A DNA stretch of 64,000 nucleotides, from positions 372,001 through 436,000 of the forward strand of contig JABACO010000005.1 of assembly GCA_013339895.1 (NCBI GenBank), read 5' to 3'. The notes below the pieces were generated by a model. That model made no database searches and was not told the DNA's origin. It was given only the letters and a program-made list of their open reading frames with translations. A program made the translations under genes and the position numbers. Positions 44,277 to 55,025 of this stretch are shown piece by piece (within the stretch, counting starts at the first letter, position 1; the number at the start of each line of letters is the position of its first letter). The DNA is from Ephydatia muelleri (lineage: Eukaryota > Porifera > Demospongiae > Spongillida > Spongillidae).

Positions 44277-44541
44277 TTCTTACACACTCACATTCATCTT
44301 TCTGTAGTTAAGTACAATTGTGTAATAAAGCTTTTCTGTTTGGCAAAATCCTTGATCCTTGATCAACTTCTCATCTTTCTTTATGCCTCCACACTCAGCT
44401 GTGGCTTGTGTACCAGTTGCAGAGACTTGAATCTCTCTTTGCCCACACAATATTAAGCTCACACAGAGTACATGAACATGCCGGTTCACACAACCTGATG
44501 CATGTGTTTATGTTGGGCAAATGGATCTGTACATCCAGAGC

Positions 44542-44543
44542 AC

Positions 44544-44619
<76 letters not shown>
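44542..44619. repeat. (CA)n microsatellite
   Basis: Perfect CA repeat. Confidence 0.98.
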
Positions 44620-44620
<1 letters not shown>

Positions 44621-45469
44621 CTCTAATAATTACGGCACACCCACATGCATTCGAGTATATAAGACTTCCTCTGAACCTGTTCTCTGCACATGCATTGATA
44701 AGTTTTATTCAATTAATTAAACAGCTCAAGAGGCCATTCTCAATTTCTATACCAATCTCTGTGGGTTTTCTCTGTATTGTTGCAAGCACTTTTCTTAGTA
44801 CATTCATCTAGCACTCTGTACAAGGGCTCATCTGACCTGTAAAAGCTTATACAACCTTTTCCTTTTCTTTGGAGTACAGTATAATGAATATCGTTACTAG
44901 CTTGCAATCGATATGTCTGTGTAAACTTACCACGAGCCCTGACCTACCCAACGATAAGGGAGGTACAATAATTTCATCGCAGGTCTCACAGGCCTTCTTT
45001 TTCCACCAGCACAATGTTGTGTGTCCCATATCGCACTAGTTGAATGCAGGGAATTAAACGAGTGTACATGAACTCAGATTGCTGTTCCTCATCATAAGTA
45101 CAAAGTACGTACTGTGCTTCACATCCCTTGCTATAACCTTCTAGGAGTAGTCATTTAATTTACTGCATACAAATTAGTACAGTACGACACGTAACACTGT
45201 GCTGCCTCTTCTTGAGGAAACAGGATGTACCACGCAGGTAATTTTTTTTTTTTTTTTTTGAAGGGCGATGTTTCTGCCTGGCGATGAATTACCCTATCAT
45301 TGCTGATTGCGGTATGTCAGGGCCCATGGTAAGTTTACACAGAAATAATGGAAAAGCAATTTTATAATTCCATGAGCACTCTAAAGAAAAACAGAAGCCT
45401 CTTGCGCTTGCTTGCTATAACCATGGCATGCATATCCTTATGACTTGACCTCTATTTGTGCATGTCTGC
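44620..45469. other. Non-coding stretch
   Basis: A poly-T run at about 45242-45260; nothing else recognised. Confidence 0.45.
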
Positions 45470-45735
45470 ATGTGTATTTCGTGTGTGTATCTATGTCCAT
45501 GTGTGTCTGCGTGTCTGTGTGTGTGTCTGTGTGTGTGTGTCTGTGTGTGTGTCTGTTGTGTGTGTTCTGTGTATGTCGGTGTGTATCTGTGTACCTGTGC
45601 ATGTGTCTGCGCATGTGTGTATGTTGTGTGTGTATCTGTGTGTGTCTATGTCTATTTCGTGAGTGTCTATTTTGTGTGTGTGTCTGTGTGTACTAGCTTG
45701 TGTGTGTCTGTGTGTGTCTGTGTGTATGTCCGATT
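45470..45735. repeat. TG/TCTG-rich simple repeat
   Basis: Imperfect GTGTGTCTGTGTG repeats. Confidence 0.97.
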
Positions 45736-46199
45736 ACATACCACTGGAAAGAATTGGACAACACAACCAGGTAATTATTTATTGTTTTAATATACAAAAC
45801 GCGGGCGTCTTTTCTGCCCCACATAGTATGTGGGGATTTGATCGGATACAATGCCTCAGGAGTGGGGGATTTGAAAACCACAAATCAAATCCCCACCGCC
45901 CCATCTGTGCCCGCACTGTAGGAGATGGGGAAGACCATTGATAGCTGCATTGTAGTAACTGACAGTTTATGCTAACCACATAAGGATTGCTTATTGTACA
46001 TGTATTCTCTTTGTTGACCGTTGAATGTTTATCTGTCAATTATATCAATGTCATGTTTGATAGCGCATGCGTGACCTTTCTGAAAAGCACGTTCTCGAAG
46101 TGTCCAGCGTTTAGAGATGCATGGAGTAACACAGGTTAGCGCTGTGTGCATTGAGTTTCTAGTGGAAAAGATATTAATAGTACAGCAGTTTAGAATATT
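45736..46199. other. Non-coding stretch
   Basis: AGCGCATGCGTGACC near 46062 is another NRF1-like site, outside any LTR I can define. Nothing else recognised. Confidence 0.4.
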
Positions 46200-46665
46200 A
46201 TTGTAGCTAGAATGACGCTATCAATTCTACCACCATGTTATCAAGCTACTATATACCTCGCTATAACGGGCCACTGCGGAAGGAAAAACTTGTAAGTTAT
46301 TTTTCCCGTTACATTAAGCCCTACCTCACTTCACAATTATAAGCATCGCTTCGGCATGATGAACGTCAGCGTGGGACACCTTTTTATTACAACGAAAGTT
46401 ACGAAAGCTTCACGTGTACTTTTAAAAGGACACGCTACCAATCTTTGGAGGTAAGCTTAGCAATCAGTAAGATTGAGTCATTGACGTTGTTTTTTTTTAC
46501 AGTATAGCCCGGTCATCTGCTTCGTGAACATGACGGCGCTACGCTACCAAGCTACTTACTCGCTTATAACGCCCGGGCCACTGCGGAAGGGAAAGCTTGT
46601 AAGTTACTTTTCCCGTTCAAATAGCCCTACAATTTATAGCATCGCATCGATATGACGAACGTTAG
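46200..46665. repeat. Two direct copies of a ~170-bp sequence
   Basis: GGGCCACTGCGGAAGGAAAA...TTGTAAGTTATTTTTCCCGTT...AGCCCTACC...AAGCATCGCTTCGGCATGATGAACG (46267-46366) returns at about 46573-46662, slightly changed. The spacer also contains GTCATCTGCTTCGTGAACATG, repeated near 46668. Confidence 0.8.
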
Positions 46666-46994
46666 CCGGTTCATCTGCTTCGTGAACATGAAGGCTGCAC
46701 CAAAATTCGCTTAATTTATGCCATTTAAGGTCAGACATGTCTCGTATAGGAACTTGCCTTTATGTATTTTCTTCATTGTTGTTCAGTGTCTGCAGCAAAG
46801 AAGCACTCTGCTCGATTGTCATATGGTAATGTCCAATGATCCTGTTACAAATATCTCATAACCTGAGAAAATCTGGGATATGCCGTGGGCATTGGCAAGA
46901 ATTATGGTATTTTATGTAGATTTATAGCAAAACTGCATTTATAGGTACTTCTTTTTTAAGTAGCTCGAAAATAATGGTAGTCTTTATTTATAGT

Positions 46995-47425
46995 TAATGT
47001 CTTGCGGTCCGTATCGAGGTTAACCCCGAAAATTAGGGGTTAACCCCATACATTTTTGATGTTGAAATTCATCATTTTCAATATGGATTTTAAAATTCTT
47101 CCAATTGTAAGAGCAAACAGTCAACCTATTTGGCACTTACCATTCGAGGATACGCAAATTTTATAAATAGTTAAATCAAATTTTGGCGTTACCAGAGTTA
47201 ATATATGCACGTGCGGCATTTCTCGATATCATCGCTGATATAATGGTGCAGTAAAAGATATTTGTGTTATGAAATGCAGTACATCTCTTAGGCAAAGGTA
47301 GATAAACAAACATGGTATTTGGTAATCTTCCACTGATAGCTATTTGCTAGTAATTCAAGCTTTTACTATTCGGGGTTAACCTTTTAATTGTAGAGGTAAA
47401 CCCTGGATCGAAAGACATTAAACTT
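46995..47425. mobile_element. Possible AT-rich MITE
   Basis: TTAATGTCTTGCGGTCC at the left and GGATCGAAAGACATTAA at the right are nearly inverted. GGTTAACCCC words lie just inside both ends. No ORF, and the target duplication is unclear. Confidence 0.35.
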
Positions 47426-47625
47426 TGTTAAACTATAAGGTACTCAAAGGTAAGGAATGTTCCTAAAATGTTGCAAAGCTATGTTACATGGGCAGTGCTT
47501 AACTACCTAATAAAGTTTGACATGAGTTGGCTTGATGAAAAGCATGTGCCATATTAAAACACATAGGCTGTTTATTAACACTTTGGGGATCAATCGAAGT
47601 TCGTGAAATTTGAATTTCATGTAGA

Positions 47626-47924
47626 TTAAGACCTTATGAGTACGTTCATCTGGCTTTTTGCATGGTCAGTGATGTTGCTTACTCTATGGTTGTTGGAGCC
47701 ATGAACCCATGCTTCAGAGAAGTTCTTGAATGAATGAAATCTCATGAGTGAATGAAATCTTCAAACTGCCTACAAATGGCACACCACAGCAAGTCTACTG
47801 ACAACTTGTCATTTTGATCTACATCACATTTTAACCACGACAATGTTTGGTACTCCTTATCGTAAGCGGATTGCCACTTTTCAAACCACGTCACGGGTAT
47901 TTGCCATTTGGAACATTTTACCAT
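47626..47924 (-). pseudogene. N-terminal zinc-finger part of a TTF/ZNF862-like (hAT-derived) protein
   Basis: The minus strand reads MVKCSKWQIPVTWFEKWQSA from 47924, then SWLKCDVDQNDK, LWCAICRQFEDFIHS, stop. In another frame it continues FKNFSEAWVHGSNNHRVSNI and TDHAKSQM. The family has KWQKQYERE..TLSWL.C..D..D....LWC.VC ... MKNFSRAWI.GS.NHRTSNI.DHA.S.QH, so both pieces belong together. An extra copy of ATTTCATTCA causes the frame break. It may be a dead transposon piece or a domesticated gene exon. Confidence 0.6.
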
Positions 47925-49312
47925 CTTAAAGGAGGATCATCAATTAGAATACAATGAAGTTATTAGTATAGCCGCAAGCATGTATATGTATAAATGTACA
48001 TAATATGTGGAAAGGACCTTTAATCTGGGTACAAAATAAAAACCTTACTGAACTATTTTGACACGCTGTACTCTGTGTGCTTTTTAATTGATCATAACAC
48101 CAACTTGATTATGAATTTAATTATCCAACAATAGTGAGCAGTCATTTGGACCGACAGTCACATCACAATTCTTGTAACACTCATGTAACTAACTTAATTA
48201 TTTAACCACCTGCATGTGATTCGTACTCTGTGAACAATCTGCATGGATGTACAAACGCTGTTACGTAATCAGTATACCAATTCAATAATATGTGAAATAA
48301 AACCATGCACATAAGATTACTATTGTGCATTTATATTGCCAGCTGGCACATGCAGACACTTTTAAGATTCGGGGGTGATAGAACATGGATAACCTTTTTG
48401 TAATTATAGAATCTGATGATTTTAACAATGATACTACTGTCTGTTGTCTTATCATAAACATAAAATGGAGCGAGGAAAGCAAAGCTGGATTTGATCTGAT
48501 ACGTGCTTTGAACCAAACGGTTACCAATAACTGCATAGCTGTTCAGGAAGACTGTGATCGAGTTAGGTAACAGCTTTGGAAACTTTCTAGTTCAGTATAG
48601 CTTGCAAATACAAAGGCACAAAAGGTGAAGAAAAAACTGGTTCGTAATAAAGATAACACCGAACTGAAAACTGAGTTGGAATGTATAAATCACATGCTCT
48701 GCCACAAGAGTGAAATTGAGGAATTGAACAGACAAATTGCATGTCTGCAACAAGTTTCACACTTATATTATATCTTTCAGGTAATTATACTATTTCTTTA
48801 CATTTAGGAAAGGTAAACAATGGTGAGCAAAGTAAACGTAGCTGGTGAAAGTGAACAACTGAAAGATAATATGTATTGTGAAAGTTAATTCATACACATG
48901 TGTATGCATGGATTTCAATATTGAATGCTAATTAAACAAATAGGATAGTTTGTATAGGACAGCTGACAGCTAAAATAAAATGTATAACACACACACACAC
49001 CTGGCACAGTAAATAACTGCATGGTTTTTATACACAGATACTCCACTCAAAGGCAAACCACTGGATAAACTCACCCCACAGCAAGCTAGGTGGAAGCTTG
49101 CCGAGTTGAAACAACCTGCAAAGCATGTACTATGGTTTTCGGAGCAATTAGGCCTGACAGTACAGTGGCCCAGTTGGTCGCGCTGTTATCCTCAAAGCCA
49201 TGGGCCCATGGCGCAATTAGCATTATGACCCTAAACAATCACGTGATTTTCCCTCACAGCACATTGACTAAGAGCAATGACGCAATTTGCGCTAGAGCGG
49301 TGACATTATTAG
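47925..49312. other. Mostly non-coding, with weak coiled-coil exon-like pieces
   Basis: Open stretches 48385-48570 (MDNLFVIIESDDFN...) and 48625-48780 (NTELKTELECINHMLCHKSE, IEELNRQIACLQQ) look charged or coiled-coil. An exon-like piece at about 49039-49130 reads TPLKGKPLDKLTPQQARWKL. They could be parts of the integrase-like gene whose remains lie beyond the LTR element (55026 on) or of another gene. Frames and splice sites do not settle it. Confidence 0.25.
49165..49184 (+). repeat. tRNA-like A-box word, SINE remnant, copy 1
   Basis: GTGGCCCAGTTGGTCGCGCT resembles a tRNA D-arm/A box. The identical 20-mer occurs on the minus strand at 56451-56470. Probably SINE heads; no complete tRNA fold. 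Confidence 0.4.
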
Positions 49313-49496
49313 TGTAGCGATGCTATTGGACATATATTTTTGGTGTATCTACGTATGCGTGGGTGTTCAGCTGTGCAGCCCTACGCATGCGCTGGTAAAT
49401 GTATATAAACCCTATGACTGCCCTTTTATAGCAGTCTGCTGATAATTATACAATTGCCGTGATTTGCTATAAGACTCACTCGGCAATAGCACTACA
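49313..49496 (+). repeat. 5' LTR (184 bp)
   Basis: TGTAGCGATGC...AGCACTACA. Contains CGCATGCGC (49384-49392), a TATA-like GTATATAAAC (49401-49410) and CCTTTTATAGCAG downstream. A likely primer-binding site (TGGCGTAGACGGC) starts at 49499. Confidence 0.97.
49384..49410 (+). promoter_or_regulatory. LTR promoter: NRF1-like site and TATA-like box
   Basis: CGCATGCGC at 49384-49392 lies a few bases before GTATATAAAC at 49401-49410, an arrangement that would fit an LTR promoter for the genomic RNA. Inferred from sequence only. Confidence 0.5.
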
Positions 49497-49514
49497 CGTG
49501 GCGTAGACGGCAGG

Positions 49515-50405
49515 ATGTCGGAACCGGGCGAAGAGGGCGAAGCGGCTGCTCAGCCAACGCAGCCTGTCTTCCGGAGCGAATTAGCTGGCGCTAGTCGCCC
49601 TCTCGTGTCGCCAGATTCGTTCTCAGGTCTATCAAATTGGGCAGAGTGGATAGACCATTTTGAAGCTGCTGCTCTGGTAAATGGATGGGATAGCGAAAAG
49701 AAGCGGCTGTGGTTGCCAGTGCGGCTAACCGGGAAAGCGCAGACTGCGTGGAAGCGACTTTCCCCTGAAACCAAACAGAACTACGAAGCAGCCAAGGAAG
49801 CGCTCCAAAAACGTTTTGAGCCAGACAGTAAGCGGAAATTGTATTTTGTTGAATTTCAGGCCAGGAGGCGCAAGCGAGACGAATCTTGGAGCGATTTCGC
49901 GGACGAGCTGCGAGTCCTAGCGGAGAAAGCTTTACCAGAGCTGGATGAAAAAGCGAAAGAATTGCTTGCTCTAGAAAGATACCTCGGTGAGCTTGATAAC
50001 CCCCAGGTTGCATTTGCTGTTAGACAGAGAGAGCCGAAGACTGTTGATGAAGCAGTCACCGCAACGCTGGAGATACAGTCGTATCTCCGCCCGGGAGTGA
50101 GACAAGAAGTGAACGCTGCAACGGTTGCAGAAGAAGTAGGGGCCCAGAGTATTGCTGCTACGTTGTCAACCAGCAGCGGCCAGGACACGGTCTTAGAAAT
50201 GCTGAAAACATTGTCAGCACGGCTGGAGAGGCTGGAATCTTCCTTCGGAGATGCGGCTGCGACTCGGAGACCAATGCGGACGACTGGTACTGGAGTTGAG
50301 GGTCGTGGTAAGCGAATTGTATGCTACAAATGCGGGCAAGTTGGTCATATTGCAAGAAACTGCACTGCTGCTGAGGGCAACCGCTCGAAGCAGCAGGGAA
50401 ACTAG
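49515..50405 (+). CDS. Gag polyprotein with one CCHC zinc knuckle
   Basis: 296 residues, starting MSEPGEEGEAAAQPTQPVF 18 bp after the LTR. Matrix/capsid-like helical part (WAEWIDHFEAAALVNGWDSE; AKEALQKRFEPDSK; WSDFADELRVLAEKALPELD) is typical of Ty3/gypsy capsid. A zinc knuckle CYKCGQVGHIARNC near the C-terminus binds RNA. The last codons GGA AAC precede TAG and form a slippery site (separate entry). No lesion. The product would assemble the particle that packages the element RNA. Confidence 0.92.
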   Translation: MSEPGEEGEAAAQPTQPVFRSELAGASRPLVSPDSFSGLSNWAEWIDHFEAAALVNGWDSEKKRLWLPVRLTGKAQTAWKRLSPETKQNYEAAKEALQKRFEPDSKRKLYFVEFQARRRKRDESWSDFADELRVLAEKALPELDEKAKELLALERYLGELDNPQVAFAVRQREPKTVDEAVTATLEIQSYLRPGVRQEVNAATVAEEVGAQSIAATLSTSSGQDTVLEMLKTLSARLERLESSFGDAAATRRPMRTTGTGVEGRGKRIVCYKCGQVGHIARNCTAAEGNRSKQQGN

Positions 50406-50456
50406 AACCCCTCACCACTAGGGACCAAGTGCATGAGGGACAAAATACAATGGTCC
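50396..50456 (+). promoter_or_regulatory. -1 ribosomal frameshift signal between gag and pol
   Basis: The heptamer G GGA AAC (50396-50402) is in the correct gag phase, just before the gag stop. Slipping back one base enters the open pol frame at 50402. Six bases downstream, CCCTC (50409-50413) can pair with GAGGG (50435-50439), and GGACCA (50422-50427) with TGGTCC (50451-50456), giving an H-type pseudoknot. GGGAAAC is a known functional slippery sequence. The pseudoknot was built by eye and not energy-checked. Confidence 0.75.
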
Positions 50457-53400
50457 ATTGTAGTTTGGCAATTAACCCTGCATCATCACCTTGTATAACA
50501 GCTTTTGTTAGAAACAAGACAGTTCAATGTATGATAGACACTGGCGCCACAGTGAGTTTGTTTAAGAGGACAGTGTGGTGTCAATTGGAAGGAGAACACG
50601 GCTGTAGCCTGTCACCTTGGGATGGACACAAGCTGGTTGGTGTTGAAGGTAGCCCAGTTTCAGTGTGTGGGGTAACAACCTTGCACCTAGACATTGCTGG
50701 TACAACCTTTGTGTCTGATTTTGTTGTTGTTGATGCACTGGGTGTAGATTGTATTATTGGATTAGATTTTCTGAGGAAGTTTGAAGGTGTTATTGATTTG
50801 CCTAAGAATATCCTCCAATTCAGAAATGTGACAGTACCACTGGAAAAGGTGCCAGGGAAGGTCTCAGATCACACTGACAGACGCAGTGAACTACAGCGGG
50901 TAGCCTTGGTGGAAACTTTGGCAATTCCGCCCTTCAGTGAGATTCAAACCACAGCTACTGTTTCATCAACTGATGGAACAGGTGTATGGTTGGTTGAAGG
51001 TTCACGGTTCGACCTTCCAATCCTGGTGGCTGGAGCCCTGGTGACCTCATTGCCAGGTGGGCAAGTACCCATACTTATCATCAACCCCCTACCAACAGAG
51101 GCAGTCATCCACAAGGGAACAAATGTGGCCACAGCTATACCATTTGATGAAATGATGGTGGCACCAGTAAGGGAAGATAGCAATGTACCAGCAGAATTTG
51201 AAGTCTCTTCATGTAAGCGTGGTTTGCTGCATGATATGGCTGATAGAAGTGCTGGTGACTTGACATCTGAAGAGAAACATCGGTTGTATGAGTTGCTAGT
51301 AGAATTTGCAGATGTATTTGCTGAGAGCAGTGACGATATGGGTCGCACAGGTGTTGTTAAGCATTCCATCGATACAGGTACCAGTCACCCCATTCGGCAG
51401 CAGTGCAGAAGGGTTCCACCATTTCGGAGGGAGCAAGCAAAAAAAGATGATCGATGATATGCTCCAGAAGGATATCATCCAACCATCGTCAAGTCCCTGG
51501 GCATCTCCAATAATTCTAGTCCCGAAAAAGGATGGATCTCTCCGGTTCTGCATTGACTACCGCAAGTTAAATTCTGTCACCCGGAAAGATGCCTACCCCC
51601 TTCCAAGAGTGGACGATACCTTGGAAGCATTGAGTGGGTCAAAGTGGTTCTCCACTTTGGATCTCCTATGCGGCTACTGGCAGGTGGAGGTAGAAGAGAA
51701 AGATAGGCACAAAACTGCATTCTGTACCAGGGAGGGACTTTTTGAATTTAAAGTTATGCCTTTTGGATTGTGTAATGCCCCTGCAGTGTTCCAAAGGTTG
51801 ATGGACCTGGTGCTCTCTGGTATCCAGTGGGAACGCTGTCTCGTCTACATTGACGATATAGTCATCATGGGAAAAACCTTCGAGCGTCATCTTCAAAACC
51901 TGAAACTTGTGTTAGAGAGACTGCGTCGGGCAGGACTGAAGCTAAAGCCTTCAAAATGTTCACTGTTCCAGGATAAAGTTGTGTATCTTGGTCATGTCGT
52001 TACGAGAGATGGAATTCACACCGATCCTGAGAAGGTTAACGCTGTGTCGAAGTGGCCTGTTCCTACCTCGGGACGCGACGTTCAGCAGTTCCTGGGTCTG
52101 GTAGGATATTATAGAAATTACATCCAGAGTTTTGCTACCATTGCAAAGCCCCTTTACCAGCTCACTGAACGAGGACGTGAGTTCGATTGGTCGAAAGAGT
52201 GTTCTATTTCCTTTCAGGAACTGAGATCTAGGCTGGTTGCTGCTCCCATTCTCGCATTTCCAGATTTCAGTAAAACTTTTCTCCTTGATACAGATGCTTG
52301 TGAGACCGGAATTGGAGCAGTCTTATCGCAAGAACACGACGGCTTGGAGAGGGTGGTGGCATATGCTAGTCGCACGCTCAGTAAGGCTGAACGAAAGTAC
52401 TGCGTAACCAGGAAAGAATTATTGGCAGTGGTTACCTTTATGAGACATTTCAGGCCTTACCTGTTAGGCCACCATTTTATACTTCGAACAGATCACAGCT
52501 CTCTACAGTGGATTTACAGCATGAAGGAGCCTGAGGGGCAACTGGCGCGATGGCTGGAACAAATCCAAGAATTCGACGTCGAAGTGGTGCATCGGAGGGG
52601 AAAGTGCCACCAAAATGCAGATGCCTTATCTCGCCTGCAAAACGCAGACAAGAGTGAATGTCCTCCAAAGATAAAGCCTCCCTCCCAGTTTTCTTGCAGC
52701 GACGGTGCCAAAGCCTGTACCGTCCAGGCCAGCAAAGAGCCGCTCAGCAATATACGAGAGCTCCAGGGTGCTGACGAAGACGTTGGACCTATTCTTCAGT
52801 CGGTGATTTCGAGAAAAGTACCTGATACCAGTTTCTGCAAGGGTAAAAGCAGGGAATTTAACCAGCTCGTACAACAGTGGGAACAGTTGTTGTTCAAGAA
52901 TGGAATTCTGTACAGGTATCATGAAGATGAAGGAAACTCTAACGTACAAGTAGTGGTTCCGAAGGCAGCCAGGTGCCAGATATTGAAACAGCTGCACGAA
53001 GGGGCATTTGGTGGGCATCTGGGAGAAGCAAAAACCCTGAATCGATTGCGTGAGAGGTTCTACTGGCCCGGATATTCGGAAGATGCTGTGGAATGGTGCA
53101 AGACGTGTCCAACTTGTGCAGCAAGAAAGAATCCCTCTCGCAAGAGCAGAGCCCCGCTTCAGAGTGTGACAGCAGGGTACCCGTTGCAGCTGGTTGCGGT
53201 CGATATTGTTGGACCATTGACCCCTTCTAAAACTGAAAACACTTACATCCTGGTGGCGTCTGATTATTTTACCAGATGGGTCGAGGCTTACGCGATCCCC
53301 AATCAAGAGGCGGTGACCGTGGCAAATAAACTGGTCGATGAGTTCTTTTGCAGGTTTTCAGTTCCAGAACAGCTGCACTCGGACCAGGGGAGGCAGTTTG

Positions 53401-54464
53401 AGGCCAACGTGATGCAGGAAGTGTGTCGTTTGCTGCAGATCGACAAAACACGCACTACACCCTACCACCCCCAATCGGACGGACTTGTTGAACGATTTAA
53501 TCGCACAATGCTGGCCATGCTTGCTAGTACTGTAGAGGAAGACCCTAGCAATTGGGAACAGCACCTCAGGAAGGTCTGTATGGCCTACAATACATCTGTT
53601 CAACCGTCCACAGGTTATACACCGTTCTACTTAATGTTCGGTCGCCTTGCAAGACTTCCTGTGGATATTATGTATGGCTCTTGTCCAACAGAACCCGTGC
53701 TACCTCATCAGTATGTAAAGACATTAAAAGATACACTGGAAAGTGCTTATACGAAGGCCCGAAAACACATGCATGCAACAGCAATGAGATCAGAAGAACT
53801 GTACAACAGAAGAGTGCACGGTCAAGAGTACGAGGTTGGAGATTTGGTGTGGCTAAACAACCCGGTGGTGCCGAGGGGGAGATCACGAAAGCTACACTGC
53901 CCGTGGACTGGCCCATTTAAAATCATTAAAAAGCTATCGTCTGTTGTGTATAGGATCCAAGATAAACGCCCTGGCTCACGAAAGAGAGTCGTAGTACACT
54001 TCGATCGGTTGAAGCCTTGCCCAGCCGACATACGGATGAAACCAGTGGGGGAGGATTTGCACAATTCTGATGCGAATGAGCAGCCTGTTCAGTTTCCTGG
54101 GAGTGATCTTCAGTTCTTTGAAGATGATGATCATGACGTCATGGTGGATTCCACAGAGACAAATGTGACTCGTAAGGCGGACCAACCTGGTACCTTGCAG
54201 GAGCCGGCAGTCGACACGCCCACTGAACAGACCCCTGCTACTGATGGACAGACAAATACTGCACCAGGTGACGCGGGACTTCTAAACAGCACACCATCTG
54301 GTATCAATTCTGATGGCACAGTTTCTCAGTCAGAGACCGTGACAACAAAGAGCCCGATGTCGAGACCTCAGAAACGGATACGCCAATCGCCCCCTGCACA
54401 AGACCGCTACCCAAAACGGACACGTCACGCCCCCTCCCGTTATGGCTGGTATTCTGGTTGGTGA
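50402..54464 (+). CDS. Pol polyprotein: protease, RT, RNase H, integrase (one frame break)
   Basis: First section (to about 51440): aspartic protease IDTGATVSLFKR and a linker ending VPPFRREQ. After a one-base shift at the A7 run (51439-51445) a long frame continues to 54464. It holds RT (LRFCIDYRKLN; FSTLDLLCGYWQ; LVYIDDIVIMG), RNase H (LDTDACETGIGAVLS; TRKELLAVV; RTDHSSLQW), the HHCC finger (HEGAFGGHLGEAK; CPTC), the integrase core (VAVDIVGP; HSDQGRQF; SDGLVERFN) and a C-terminal part (GPFKIIKKLSSVVYRI). The tail ends RYPKRTRHAPSRYGWYSGW. All catalytic motifs are present. The A7 indel is the only defect seen and could be a sequencing error or a real inactivating mutation. Confidence 0.92.
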
Positions 54465-54504
54465 AGTTTCGGTGATGAGAGTGCCTCTTTGCAAAAGGAG
54501 ATAG

Positions 54505-54688
54505 TGTAGCGATGCTATTGGACATATATTTTTGGTGTATCTACGTATGCGTGGGTGTTCAGCTGTGCAGCCCTACGCATGCGCTGGTAAATGTATATAA
54601 ACCCTATGACTGCCCTTTTATAGCAGTCTGCTGATAATTATACAATTGCCGTGATTTGCTATAAGACTCACTCGGCAATAGCACTACA
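54505..54688 (+). repeat. 3' LTR (184 bp)
   Basis: Identical to the 5' LTR. NRF1-like CGCATGCGC at 54576-54584. Preceded by a purine-rich GCAAAAGGAGATAG. Confidence 0.97.
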
Positions 54689-55025
54689 TTAGCATTTAGG
54701 CCCAAACCATATTGGCTCTGAGCACCACGGAGCACTATGGGATGGATAAAATAAGATACGTCACACGTTTACGGCATCCCGTGACAGAAAGTTCTGCAAA
54801 ATGCTACGCAACCATACTAAAGTGGAACGTAAGAAAAGCAGCTCATTGGTTGTCATCATTCTAATGAACTTAGTAGGACTTATACTGCACTATTGGAGAT
54901 GGAACAAGACCATCGCAGTAATATTTGCGCTTCGTTCACCACGTGCACGTTTCAGCTGGTATGTTTCAATGCAAGAAAAATGTTTTGTTTATGACATGCA
55001 TGCTCGTGTCATTTATGATCTGTAG
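54689..55025. other. Flank between LTR element and integrase relic
   Basis: No clear exon. It may contain the 5' part of the integrase-like gene. Confidence 0.3.

Larger units (their letters stand above)
49313..54688 (+). mobile_element. Young, nearly intact Ty3-type LTR retrotransposon, 5.4 kb
   Basis: The two 184-bp LTRs are identical as far as I can read. TTAG lies directly outside both (49309-49312 and 54689-54692); a 5-bp ATTAG duplication is possible if the LTR ends one base earlier. It has a single full-length gag and a pol with one frame break in a 7-A run. Identical LTRs imply recent insertion. Confidence 0.97.

Noticed and set aside
49157-49240. tRNA gene starting GTGGCCCAGTTGGTCGCG
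   Set aside because: No TPsiC arm or acceptor pairing; the same 20-mer at 56451-56470 suggests a SINE head.
49313-54688. Envelope gene making the LTR element a retrovirus
   Set aside because: No reading frame lies between pol and the 3' LTR.
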